Under the pieces are notes generated by a model. That model ran no database searches and was not told the DNA's origin. It saw nothing but the letters and a program-made list of their open reading frames with translations. This document shows positions 1 to 6,551 of a stretch of DNA of 57,146 nucleotides, piece after piece. A program made the translations under genes and the position numbers. Each line of letters begins with the position of its first letter. Position 1 is the first letter of the stretch. This DNA is from Dehalococcoidia bacterium (GTDB lineage: Bacteria > Chloroflexota > Dehalococcoidia > SM23-28-2 > RBG-16-64-32): contig JAUSFE010000115.1 in the NCBI GenBank assembly GCA_030649945.1, forward strand, positions 1 through 57,146. The letters are read 5' to 3'.

Positions 1-257
1 GCCGTCTCCTTCCCAAGCGAAAGCCAGGCCGCGAGCACATGCTCGCGAGAAGACTGGGGGTACTCCCGAAAACGATAGAGACCTCGCCGCGCACGGATAA
101 ACCCGCCGGATTTAGCATGGTGCGAGAGTAGCGCGCGGCTAAAACCGCACTTCTTGGCCTGCTCTGAGGTAAAGTAGCCACCTTGTGTAGCCGCGATGTC
201 GAAGAGCCGCGAGCGATCAGGTCTGGTTACCTTGTGGTCAATAGCTGCGTCACCCAT
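1..257 (-). CDS. AbiEi-family antitoxin, N-terminal part (runs off window)
   Basis: Reading the minus strand from ATG at 257-255, the frame stays open to the left edge, giving about 85 residues that match the start of the complete AbiEi-type protein at 27,004-27,630 almost residue for residue (GGYFTSEQAKKCGFSRALL, then a basic RARRGLYRFREYP wing). This is the winged-helix N-terminal domain of type IV antitoxins, which repress their own promoter and counter an AbiEii nucleotidyltransferase toxin. The differences from the second copy (for example KKCGF against KECGF) are conservative, so this copy looks functional as far as it can be seen. Whether a toxin follows cannot be told because it would lie outside the window. 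Confidence 0.8.
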   Translation of the reverse strand, partial: MGDAAIDHKVTRPDRSRLFDIAATQGGYFTSEQAKKCGFSRALLSHHAKSGGFIRARRGLYRFREYPQSSREHVLAAWLSLGKET

Positions 258-258
258 A

Positions 259-277
259 TGTCAAACAATACTTGACA
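259..277 (-). promoter_or_regulatory. Operator-like inverted repeat upstream of AbiEi
   Basis: TGTCAA, seven bases, TTGACA: a perfect 6-bp inverted repeat ending one base before the ATG of the AbiEi gene. It is identical at 27,632-27,650, although the surrounding spacer has diverged. AbiEi proteins are known to bind inverted repeats at their own promoter, so autoregulation is the likely role. Confidence 0.6.
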
Positions 278-817
278 TGCAGGTGACTTGCAACTGCGCT
301 AAGAGTGGGTTGCCGCGAACCCGCTGAACCAGACGGCGTCTTGCAGGTAACATTCGCCATGGCTCGCTTGCGGCACCGTCCACATATTAGGTTTTGGCTG
401 CCTAACTTTGGCAGACATTTGACACCCAATGATGGCCATCAGTGGACGGAACCAGATACAAAATGGACGGCCAAGGACCCCCACGGACGGTATGGTGCTG
501 ATTCGTAAACAGCAGGCCGTGAGTTCGAATCTCACCGTTGGCTCCAGTTTTGTATCTAAATTCAGGGCGTCGCGGTTCAATTGCAGTAGCCTGGACACCC
601 TGATTGACACCCTAATCGATCTGAGCCTGGGTAAAAAACAGCAGGTCATCAATTCGGGCGCGGGCTAGAAGTCTCGCACCAAACCGCGGATGTAGCTAAG
701 ATGCGACGGTCTTGAAACGCTAGTAGAAACCACTTCCAAATCCGCGTCTCCCACCTGGCTCAAGGGTTTGACGCCCTTGTCTAACAAGAAGCGGCCAGGT
801 CGGCTACCATTTGGCCG
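278..817. other. Gene-free stretch: boundary repeat, tRNA-like sequence, element start
   Basis: No credible protein gene here; the open frames have no ribosome-binding site and no recognisable product. The stretch holds the end of the long direct repeat and the tRNA-Thr-like sequence (470-546). At 632-645 it also has a short word (AAAAACAGCAGGTC) that resembles the anticodon-to-variable-loop part of that tRNA and may be a remnant crossover site. Confidence 0.5.
470..546 (+). tRNA. Degenerate tRNA-Thr(CGT)-like sequence, probable attachment site (left)
   Basis: Folded as a tRNA it gives 77 nt with an encoded CCA. The 7-bp acceptor stem has one mismatch (GCCAAGG against CGTTGGC). The anticodon loop is TTCGTAA with anticodon CGT, the variable loop AGGCC, and the T-arm GTGAG-TTCGAAT-CTCAC is perfectly paired. 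The D-arm is poor, position 8 is not T, and the top pair of the anticodon stem is A-A, so it may not be a working tRNA. The 3' half matches bacterial tRNA-Thr well. The copy at 27,893 has a T-arm changed on both sides (GGGAG/CTCCC). Integrative elements commonly use tRNA 3' ends as attachment sites. Confidence 0.45.
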
Positions 818-1183
818 ATGAGAGATCCTTTTTCAACTATCCTCACGACCACGCCTCGCGAAGCGCTCGACACTCTGGAGAAATCTCTGGGCATCAGCGA
901 AGAGGAGCTAGCGCAGGCGTTGAACAGCAACCGGAGAACACTCCAGCGCTGGCGGGCAGGCACGGCGTACCCTCAGTGGCGGGCGCGTCAGCGGCTGGCC
1001 GACTTGCTTCGCCTGCAGGAGAGAGCTCGCGGGACGTTCAAAGGCCGGGGGGCCGTTCATCGGTGGTTCCACAGCGGCAGCCACTTCCTCGGCGGCATCA
1101 CACCGGCCGAGGCGTTTCGCGTAGGACGGTCGGATCGGGTCGAAGCGGCGTTGGAAGCCCTCGACTCCGGCGGATCTCTTTAG
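818..1183 (+). CDS. Xre/MbcA/ParS-type antitoxin with toxin-binding domain (copy 1)
   Basis: A 121-residue protein. The N-terminal half is a helix-turn-helix (EEELAQALNSNRRTLQRW). The C-terminal part has the DUF2384-like toxin-binding segment (FLGGITPAEAFRVGRSDRV). Proteins of this family bind DNA and neutralise RES-domain or ParT-type toxins encoded next door. No RES-domain gene follows, so it is an orphan here. A copy with roughly 80 percent identity lies at 24,448-24,816, and nucleotide similarity between the two begins about 30 bp upstream of the start codons. No clear Shine-Dalgarno sequence is seen; the ATG was chosen because both copies share it. Confidence 0.7.
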   Translation: MRDPFSTILTTTPREALDTLEKSLGISEEELAQALNSNRRTLQRWRAGTAYPQWRARQRLADLLRLQERARGTFKGRGAVHRWFHSGSHFLGGITPAEAFRVGRSDRVEAALEALDSGGSL

Positions 1184-1331
1184 AGTCCACCGAGGACCTC
1201 ATGAACCCACTCCCTCCGCACGTCCTCTGACCCGGCGGGCAGGACCGCGCGTCAAGCCGATCCAGACGAATGTTCGGAGAAAGTTCAGTGGCGCCCGCAT
1301 GCGACTGAAGTGAGCCCGCACGATCCGACCG

Positions 1332-1383
1332 GCTGCTTAGAAGGAAGCAGGTCGTTTTCGAGCCGAAATCAGGGCGATTCGTA
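1332..1383. repeat. 52-bp direct repeat, copy 1 (probable end of nested element)
   Basis: Matches 19,122-19,173 at 49 of 52 positions in the same orientation. It starts with GCTGCTTAGAAG, which in the second copy is the anticodon loop and 3' stem of a tRNA-Arg(TCT) fragment on the minus strand. Here the rest of the tRNA is absent. It can also fold as CTGCTT/AAGCAG. Confidence 0.65.
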
Positions 1384-1411
1384 TCTGGTCGGCGACCACT
1401 CATGATAGCAG

Positions 1412-1448
1412 GCAGCTGCTCAGCAAAGCCATAGGCTAGAGCAGCTGC
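1412..1448. repeat. Perfect 10-bp inverted repeat near the 52-bp repeat
   Basis: GCAGCTGCTC, 17 bases, GAGCAGCTGC. The half-site occurs again at 17,919-17,928 with similar following bases (C/TTAA). It lies 29 bp right of a probable attachment repeat, so it could be a recombinase or accessory-protein site, or just a hairpin. Confidence 0.45.
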
Positions 1449-2140
1449 TTAACACCCGTCGTGGTGCTAGGATTCAATCTAGATCGTTGCAGGCGGAAGC
1501 TCAAACCGATGCGCTGCGTGTCCTCTGGTGGGTGGTTCATTCGCCCGGGGATCGTTTCGGGGCTGGACGTCCTCAAGAGCTCCTATTGCGTGGCGTGGAA
1601 CTCCCACTGATAGTGACCCCAATCTGGGTCCGTATACTCGCCAGCAAGCGTGGACGGATCATCGCCTAAGGGCTGCGAACTCCCGTGTCAAACCACATGG
1701 TGAATTCCAGTCGTACGTCTCGGTGCAGCCGCCGGTGCACTCCAGGACAATATGCAGGCTCAGGTCGGCCCTGCTGGGGTAGCCGAGGTACTTGCGCGCT
1801 CGCCTTCCGGAACCTAGGCTTCGACACTTTCAGCCATCCCGCCCCGTTGTCGCGATCGATAGCGACGTCTCGGCGGGGCGTCGCCCACCCAGACACGCTG
1901 GGTTTCACCGTGCCAGACTGGAGAGGATAGACCCACCAGTCGGTGCCCGTTCCCCGTGCGGGGTCGCGTTCGAGGGCCAGGTCGCGGGCTCCACGGCCAG
2001 GCGCACCAGTCCGGTTCGCCATGAGGCAGCCTGACCTGCAACGCAATTGTTACGATTAGCCGCTTGACCTTTTGCAGGGATATATTTGCCCCCGCGCAAC
2101 ATGAGCCTTGAACGTCAAGCCGAGTGAAAGGAGTAAGCCC

Positions 2141-2596
2141 ATGGGAAGCGTAGAAAAGACCATCGAAGTTGACGTGCCGGTGACCACGGCGTACAACCAG
2201 TGGACCCAGTTCGAGGAGTTCCCCCGCTTCATGGAGGGAGTCCAGGAAGTGCGGCAGTTGGACGATTCGCGCCTGTATTGGAAGGCGGATGTCGGCGGCC
2301 GGGACAAGGAATGGTACGCCCGCATCCTCGAGCAGGTCCCCGACCAGCGAGTCGCCTGGCAGAGTGAGCAGGGCGCTCAGAACGGCGGACAGGTGATGTT
2401 CGAGCCGGTCGATGACTCGAGGACCCGTATCACCCTGAACATGCAGTACGAGCCGGACGACTTCGTCGAGTCGGTGGGTGACGTGCTTGGGTTCGTATCC
2501 CGTCGCGTCCAAGCCGACCTGGAGCGCTTCAAGGAGTTCATAGAGGCGAGTGGCCAGGAGACCGGGGCCTGGCGGGGAAGCATCACGGCCCGTTAG
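2141..2596 (+). CDS. SRPBCC family (polyketide cyclase/dehydrase-like) protein
   Basis: A 151-residue protein starting at ATG 2,141, preceded by GAAAGGAG at good spacing; an in-frame TTG further upstream is less likely. It begins SVEKTIEVDVPVTTAYNQW and continues with the FEEFPRFMEGV segment typical of START-like ligand-binding domains, ending in a long amphipathic helix (FVSRRVQADLERFKEFIE). Such proteins bind hydrophobic ligands in a deep pocket; the ligand cannot be predicted. It heads a run of small genes with strong ribosome-binding sites (2,141-3,996) that resembles a general-stress cluster. Confidence 0.85.
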   Translation: MGSVEKTIEVDVPVTTAYNQWTQFEEFPRFMEGVQEVRQLDDSRLYWKADVGGRDKEWYARILEQVPDQRVAWQSEQGAQNGGQVMFEPVDDSRTRITLNMQYEPDDFVESVGDVLGFVSRRVQADLERFKEFIEASGQETGAWRGSITAR

Positions 2597-2614
2597 CTGA
2601 TTCGGAGGAAGCAC

Positions 2615-2821
2615 TTGCCGGGCAAGAGAGGTTCCCACCAACATACGGCGAAGGCCGACAGGATGGCCGAGCACATCGAGGAGAGCGCGAAGGAAGAGGG
2701 GCGTTACAAGGGCCGCGAACGAGAAGTGGCCTGGGCGACCGTCCACAAGGAAATGCCGAAGTCCGAAGCGCATCGCAGCCCGCGCCGAGGCAAAGGGAGC
2801 AAAAAGCCCGAATCCCGGTAG
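2615..2821 (+). CDS. Small basic protein, so-called plasmid-stabilisation family
   Basis: 68 residues, starting at TTG 2,615 behind CGGAGGAAG. It carries the motif HTAKADRMAEHIEESAKEEG followed by EREVAWATVHKEM. This is typical of a widespread short family often labelled plasmid stabilisation protein, although its function is unknown. The tail is Lys/Arg/Ser rich and probably disordered. It starts 18 bp after the SRPBCC gene and is likely co-transcribed with it. Confidence 0.7.
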   Translation: MPGKRGSHQHTAKADRMAEHIEESAKEEGRYKGREREVAWATVHKEMPKSEAHRSPRRGKGSKKPESR

Positions 2822-2868
2822 GGGGCGCGGGGAGCCCCCAAGCTCGAAGAGGAAGGAGGTGATTGGAA

Positions 2869-3045
2869 ATGTGCGCATCATGCGGATGCAACATGTACGA
2901 GGACGACCACGGCGACGACCGGCACCTGACGATCCAGGACCTTCAGGCGGCCGCCGAGGCTGCCGACATCACGGTTTCGGAGGTGGTCGAGAACCTCCAG
3001 GCCGCCGCCAACCAGGCACGACCCGCCGGCACCATCAGCGAATAA
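2869..3045 (+). CDS. Small cysteine-rich protein of unknown function
   Basis: 58 residues from ATG 2,869, eight bases after AAGGAGGT. The N-terminus MCASCGCNMYEDDHGDD has three cysteines and acidic/His residues that could bind a metal. The rest is an amphipathic helical segment (LTIQDLQAAAEAADITVSEV). It is the last gene before a strong hairpin at 3,071. No family is recognised with certainty. Confidence 0.65.
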   Translation: MCASCGCNMYEDDHGDDRHLTIQDLQAAAEAADITVSEVVENLQAAANQARPAGTISE

Positions 3046-3070
3046 AGGGCGGCACCGCAGCCGATTTCAA

Positions 3071-3102
3071 GAGGGCCACACTGGTAATGCAGTGTGGCCC
3101 TC
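3071..3102 (+). terminator. Strong hairpin, probable terminator
   Basis: A perfect 13-bp stem (GAGGGCCACACTG / CAGTGTGGCCCTC) with a 6-nt loop, 25 bp after the stop of the cysteine-rich gene. There is no T tract, so termination strength is uncertain. Confidence 0.7.
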
Positions 3103-3273
3103 TCCACGCCCGGAACGATCTCTAGAAAGAACGAACTCTAGTGGCAGTTTTGCGGTGTTACGCGTATGAAATCTCGCGCGGATGCAGCTTTACCCGTGCG
3201 TAACGTCGCCGGTCATAGCGTGGTCTACAAATCCAACGTCCCGAAACAAGCGGCCAGTAAAGGAGGTCGAAAC

Positions 3274-3456
3274 ATGGTCTATAAGGGTTGTCAAAGGTGT
3301 GGCGGTGATCTGTTTGAAGAGGAGTTCCTGGGCTCCAGGGACCTCGTGTGCCTGCAGTGCGGCGACCGGCAGGCGGTGGCTCTCACCCGGGGCCGCGAGG
3401 AAGAGATCAGCATCATACGCTGGCTCGTGTCCGCCCGGCCGTCCCGAGCCGCGTAG
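3274..3456 (+). CDS. Small zinc-ribbon protein
   Basis: 60 residues from ATG 3,274, preceded by AAAGGAGGTC. Two CxxC knuckles (CQRCGG and CLQCGDR) about 20 residues apart form a classic zinc ribbon. The C-terminal 20 residues are basic and carry no recognised domain. The longer upstream frame is rejected because the ribosome-binding site points to this ATG. It may act as a nucleic-acid- or protein-binding mini-protein; no specific role can be assigned. Confidence 0.7.
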   Translation: MVYKGCQRCGGDLFEEEFLGSRDLVCLQCGDRQAVALTRGREEEISIIRWLVSARPSRAA

Positions 3457-3486
3457 CCAAGGCTGATACCAATTAAGGAGGTTGCT

Positions 3487-3996
3487 ATGTCATCGCGAAG
3501 AGTTGAAGAAGTGGACACCAACGGTCGGCGCAGGGTCACGATTCTCGAAGAGGAACCCGCCGTCCAGGCGACGGACCAGGAAGTGGCGGGCGAAGAGGAA
3601 GTAATTCAGACCCACCCGGACACGTGGAACGTCGCACGTGGTTGGTTGCGGACCTTCGGTGCGTTCGTCGCCGTCGCGTTTGCCGTCATCGAAACTCTGC
3701 TCATATTTCGATTCGGCTTCCTGCTCGCCGGCGCCAACCCGTCCAATGGCTTTGTCGATTTCATCTACGACATCACCGGTGGAATGGTTGACCCGTTCGA
3801 AGGCATTGTCTCCACCGAGGCCGTGGGCGATGGCGTCTTCGAGCCGGCGAGCCTGATCGCCCTCGTGGTCTACGCGGCTGTTGCGCTGCTGCTGACGATG
3901 CTGCTGTGGGCGGCGAGCTCGGCGCCTTCGGCGGCCGGAGATCGCGCGGTCACGACCCGGTCACGCCACCGCACCCGTGAAATACAGGGCGAATAA
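3487..3996 (+). CDS. YggT-like membrane protein with long acidic N-terminus
   Basis: 169 residues; AAGGAGG lies a few bases before ATG 3,487. Residues 1-50 are charged and probably cytoplasmic. Two hydrophobic segments follow (near WLRTFGAFVAVAFAVIETLL and LIALVVYAAVALLLTMLLW), joined by a loop with FGFLLAGANPSNGFVDFIYD. This layout matches the YggT/QcrB-like small membrane family common in Chloroflexota. A frameshifted relative lies at 11,604-11,914 (shared LLSGAN and EPASLIAF segments). Its role is unknown; membrane-stress functions have been suggested for such proteins. Confidence 0.65.
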   Translation: MSSRRVEEVDTNGRRRVTILEEEPAVQATDQEVAGEEEVIQTHPDTWNVARGWLRTFGAFVAVAFAVIETLLIFRFGFLLAGANPSNGFVDFIYDITGGMVDPFEGIVSTEAVGDGVFEPASLIALVVYAAVALLLTMLLWAASSAPSAAGDRAVTTRSRHRTREIQGE

Positions 3997-4004
3997 GAAC
4001 TTCC

Positions 4005-4784
4005 ATGCAGCAAGTCGTGGCGCAACAGGCGTTCGGCAAATCCTGTCCGTTGTGTTGCTGGGACCTCGACCAGGATGGCATGACGGACGGGATGACTCTC
4101 TGCCGGTACTGTCGCGAGACGCGTGCCGGCAGCCGGGCCAACGGAAAGCGAACGCAACGGCCGATGATAGTTCTCGCCGGAACGCCGGGCCCTGAGGACG
4201 AGGAACGCGACCTCGTCCTCAGAGCCCAGGCGTTTGACGAAAAGGCGCTGTCTGCCCTCTTCGCCAGCTACTATCCCCGGATGTACACCTATGGCCTGGC
4301 CCACCTCAGGAACGTCCATGCGGCAGAGGACTTTGCTTCTGATGTGATCCTCCGCGTCCTGGACGGCATCAAGAGATATCGCAAACGTGAGCAGCCGTTC
4401 TCGGCCTGGGTTTATCGCATAGCGCGGAACCGGCTGATCGACATCCAGCGCCGCCTGGCGAGGCAGCGGCAGGTGCCATGGGACGAGAACATTTTATCGA
4501 TTAACGGCCACGGCCAGGGGCCGATGAAGCAGGTGCTAGACATTGTTGAGATCCGGCTGGGCCTGGCTGACCTCACGGAGGCGCAGGCCCAGGTGATAGT
4601 CCTGCGCTTTCACCAGGACCTCGATGTTGGCACGGTCGCCAGGATTGTCGGACGCAGTGAGCGGGCAGTGAAGTCGCTCCAGTTCCGTGCGCTTGCCGCA
4701 CTGAGGCGGACCCTGAGTGAAAGCCGGCAGCCGGTGGCCGCGCGCAGGTCGCAGTCCAGACCGGCTAGCCCCGCAGCTCAGTAG
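4005..4784 (+). CDS. ECF-type RNA polymerase sigma factor with N-terminal zinc ribbon
   Basis: 259 residues. Residues ~75-145 are sigma region 2 (FASYYPRMYTYGLAHLRNVH, then FSAWVYRIARNRLIDIQRR). Residues ~185-240 are region 4 with its helix-turn-helix (DVGTVARIVGRSERAVKSLQ). Ahead of them residues ~14-37 carry CPLCC and CRYC pairs, a possible zinc ribbon that is unusual for a sigma factor. The ATG at 4,005 has no good ribosome-binding site and lies 8 bp after the previous stop, so coupling is likely. A shorter protein starting at M54 (ATG 4,164) would lack the ribbon. It presumably directs transcription of stress genes in the island. Confidence 0.8.
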   Translation: MQQVVAQQAFGKSCPLCCWDLDQDGMTDGMTLCRYCRETRAGSRANGKRTQRPMIVLAGTPGPEDEERDLVLRAQAFDEKALSALFASYYPRMYTYGLAHLRNVHAAEDFASDVILRVLDGIKRYRKREQPFSAWVYRIARNRLIDIQRRLARQRQVPWDENILSINGHGQGPMKQVLDIVEIRLGLADLTEAQAQVIVLRFHQDLDVGTVARIVGRSERAVKSLQFRALAALRRTLSESRQPVAARRSQSRPASPAAQ

Positions 4785-4907
4785 GTCAGTATTCCCATCG
4801 CAACACCAGTGAAAGGTAGCCTCATGCCCTCAAACGGCTTGTGAAACGGTTTGAACGCTAACGTTGACTTGTGAATCCAATCTCTACAGTTCCAAAGGAG
4901 GATACAG

Positions 4908-5126
4908 TTGGCTGATCTGAAAACCGAAGGCCGATTCGACCGAATTCGTGGCCGCGTCCGCGAAACGTGGGGCGATGTCACGGACGATGACTTCGACCGC
5001 GCCCAGGGCAACGCCGAAAACCTGATCGGGCGGATCAAAGAGAAGACCGGTGACACCGTCGACAACATCCGGCGGCGGCTCGAAGAGTTGATGGACGACG
5101 ACGACCAGGAGGCCCGCGGGGGCTAG
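4908..5126 (+). CDS. CsbD family stress protein (1)
   Basis: 72 residues from TTG 4,908 with AAAGGAGG seven bases upstream. The sequence RIRGRVRETWGDVTDDDF and a second helix starting NAENLIGRIKEKTGD are the hallmark paired repeats of CsbD-like proteins, small hydrophilic proteins induced by general stress. The acidic tail DDDDQEARGG is not part of the domain. A second, more Lys-rich CsbD gene lies at 19,264-19,428. Confidence 0.85.
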   Translation: MADLKTEGRFDRIRGRVRETWGDVTDDDFDRAQGNAENLIGRIKEKTGDTVDNIRRRLEELMDDDDQEARGG

Positions 5127-5309
5127 GTGGAGCCTGGTGGAGAGCCGCGGGCCTCAATAGGGGGGAGCCGGACAGCGGCTCCCCCCACCGTGGACTCGTG
5201 GACCTCGTGCCACGCGATTGCAATGCGGCTGGCCACCGTTGTTACGCGCAACGCAGTAACCGGCCCTTAATGTGGACTCATAAGGCTGAGAAAAGCAAAG
5301 GAGGATGTA

Positions 5310-5585
5310 TTGGATACCCATCACCGTGATTCAGGATCAGAGGCGGCTGGAGCGGCGTCGTGGATGGTCGCGATGGTGCTCGTAGCGGTCCTGGCAGTTG
5401 CGCTGATTGTCGGCTTGCTCGCGTGGATGCCCTGGGACAACAACAACGACACAAACACAGGTGGGGGCACCGGGACCGAACAACAGAACAATAGCGGTGC
5501 GGGCTCCGGGACGGAACAACAGAACAGTAGCGGCGCCAACGTCAACCCGAGCGCGCCGGCGCCACAACCATCGACGGGCCAGTAG
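5310..5585 (+). CDS. Single-pass membrane protein with low-complexity tail
   Basis: 91 residues from TTG 5,310 with AAAGGAGG upstream. Residues ~17-41 form one membrane helix (WMVAMVLVAVLAVALIVGLL). The rest is a Gly/Thr/Asn/Gln/Ser-rich tail with two near copies of GTEQQNNSGAG, encoded by an imperfect DNA duplication, and a Pro-rich end. It is probably anchored in the membrane with an extracytoplasmic disordered tail. No family is recognised. Confidence 0.6.
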   Translation: MDTHHRDSGSEAAGAASWMVAMVLVAVLAVALIVGLLAWMPWDNNNDTNTGGGTGTEQQNNSGAGSGTEQQNSSGANVNPSAPAPQPSTGQ

Positions 5586-5606
5586 AGGCTAGAAGGAGTT
5601 AATGCG

Positions 5607-5747
5607 ATGATAGGCTTATTGGTGGTAGGGCTGTTGTTGATCCTTCTCTTCGGCGGCCTCGGGCTAGCAATCTCACCCCTCTTCTTCATATTGCTGGTGG
5701 TGGTGCTGGCACTTGGTGGCGGCTTGTACGGACGCGGCCACTGGTGA
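5607..5747 (+). CDS. Very small hydrophobic membrane protein
   Basis: 46 residues from ATG 5,607, eight bases after AAGGAG. Two hydrophobic stretches (LLVVGLLLILLFGGLGL and FFILLVVVLALGGGL) and a GRGHW end make it resemble the short two-helix proteins annotated as lmo0937-like. It sits between the single-pass protein and a strong terminator, so it is likely the last gene of that transcript. Function unknown. Confidence 0.65.
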   Translation: MIGLLVVGLLLILLFGGLGLAISPLFFILLVVVLALGGGLYGRGHW

Positions 5748-5771
5748 TCTAACCGAATAGACAGCGAGGGG

Positions 5772-5799
5772 GGGCCGGGACGTACGTGCCGGCCCTTTT
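5772..5799 (+). terminator. Rho-independent terminator
   Basis: GGGCCGG / CCGGCCC stem with an ACGTACGT-containing loop followed by TTTT. It separates the plus-strand stress genes from the convergent response regulator. Confidence 0.8.
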
Positions 5800-5825
5800 C
5801 TGTTGTCGCACCGGCAGGATCGTGC

Positions 5826-6551
5826 CTAGCTTGGCGCGCCGGCTGCTTCCGTCGTCGACATCGCTTCGCCGTCCAGGTAGTAGCCGATGCCGGGCCGTGT
5901 CTTGATGATTGCTGGTTCGGCGGGTTCCACTTCCAGCTTGGCGCGCAGGCGTGATACCCAGACGCGCAGGTACTGGACATCATCACGGTACTCCGGTCCC
6001 CAGACCTTGCTCAGGAGCTCGGCGTTCATCATGACCTTGCCGACGTTAGCGGCCAGGTGCTGTAGGAGAAGCCACTCCGTGCGGGTCAGGGCGACGAACT
6101 CCCCGTCCCGTGTCACCAGGCGGCGCTCCAGGTCAATGTCAACGTTGCCGGCGCGCACCAGCCGCTGCGTGTTATTGGCGCCGGTGCTGCGACGGAGGAC
6201 AGCACGAACACGCGCCGCCAACTCGTCCGGGCTGAACGGCTTGGCGATGTAGTCGTCAGCCCCCAGCTCCAGGCCACGCACCTTGTCGGCGTCGCTGTCT
6301 CGTGCGGTTACGAGGATGATCGGCGCGGCCGACTGCTCCCTGACCTTGCGCATGACCTCGTACCCAGTCATCTCGGGCATGATGACGTCCAGCAACAGAA
6401 TGTCAGGTCGTTGTTCTTCCGCGAGCTTGAGAGCTTCTTCCCCGTTGGTTGCGGTGACGACACGGAAGCCCTGCGCAGCAAGCTCAAGCTTGATCAGCCG
6501 CAGGATTCCCGCTTCGTCGTCTACTGCCAGCACTAGTGGTTCAGAAGTCAT
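5826..6551 (-). CDS. OmpR/PhoB-family response regulator
   Basis: 241 residues. The receiver domain (1-120) has the acidic pocket DD at 11-12, phospho-acceptor D55 in ILLLDVIMPE, T82 and K104 in YIAKPF. The C-terminal winged helix (~130-228) contains RTEWLLLQHL and DVQYLRVWVSRLRAKLE, giving a KdpE/PhoB-like DNA-binding regulator. The kinase stop codon lies immediately before this start and supplies the GAGGAGG ribosome-binding site, so the pair is co-transcribed and matched. The last ~14 residues extend past the domain. Confidence 0.92.
   Translation of the reverse strand: MTSEPLVLAVDDEAGILRLIKLELAAQGFRVVTATNGEEALKLAEEQRPDILLLDVIMPEMTGYEVMRKVREQSAAPIILVTARDSDADKVRGLELGADDYIAKPFSPDELAARVRAVLRRSTGANNTQRLVRAGNVDIDLERRLVTRDGEFVALTRTEWLLLQHLAANVGKVMMNAELLSKVWGPEYRDDVQYLRVWVSRLRAKLEVEPAEPAIIKTRPGIGYYLDGEAMSTTEAAGAPS

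Larger units (their letters stand above)
1..548. repeat. Long imperfect direct repeat, left copy (island boundary)
   Basis: This stretch is homologous to 27,374-27,971 in the same orientation. Both copies contain the AbiEi gene start, the same operator, a shared spacer with the words TTTGGCTGCC and GACATTTGACACCCA, and a tRNA-Thr-like sequence at the end. The copies differ by scattered substitutions and about 50 bp of indels, so they are old or come from two related elements. The sequence right of 548 differs from that right of 27,971, which fits an element boundary. Confidence 0.8.
1184..2140. other. 957-bp stretch without a recognisable gene
   Basis: Open frames on both strands are shadows with no ribosome-binding site and no family resemblance. 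The stretch contains one copy of a 52-bp repeat (1,332-1,383) and a long inverted repeat (1,412-1,448). The last 150 bp are AT-richer and probably hold the promoter of the SRPBCC gene. It looks like the eroded end of the nested element. Confidence 0.5.

Noticed and set aside
632..645. Third tRNA-Thr-like attachment core
   Set aside because: Only about 14 bases match and no arm folds; kept as a remark, not as a feature.
1814..2881. 355-codon open frame on the minus strand
   Set aside because: Antisense to the SRPBCC and small stress genes, which have strong ribosome-binding sites and family signatures.
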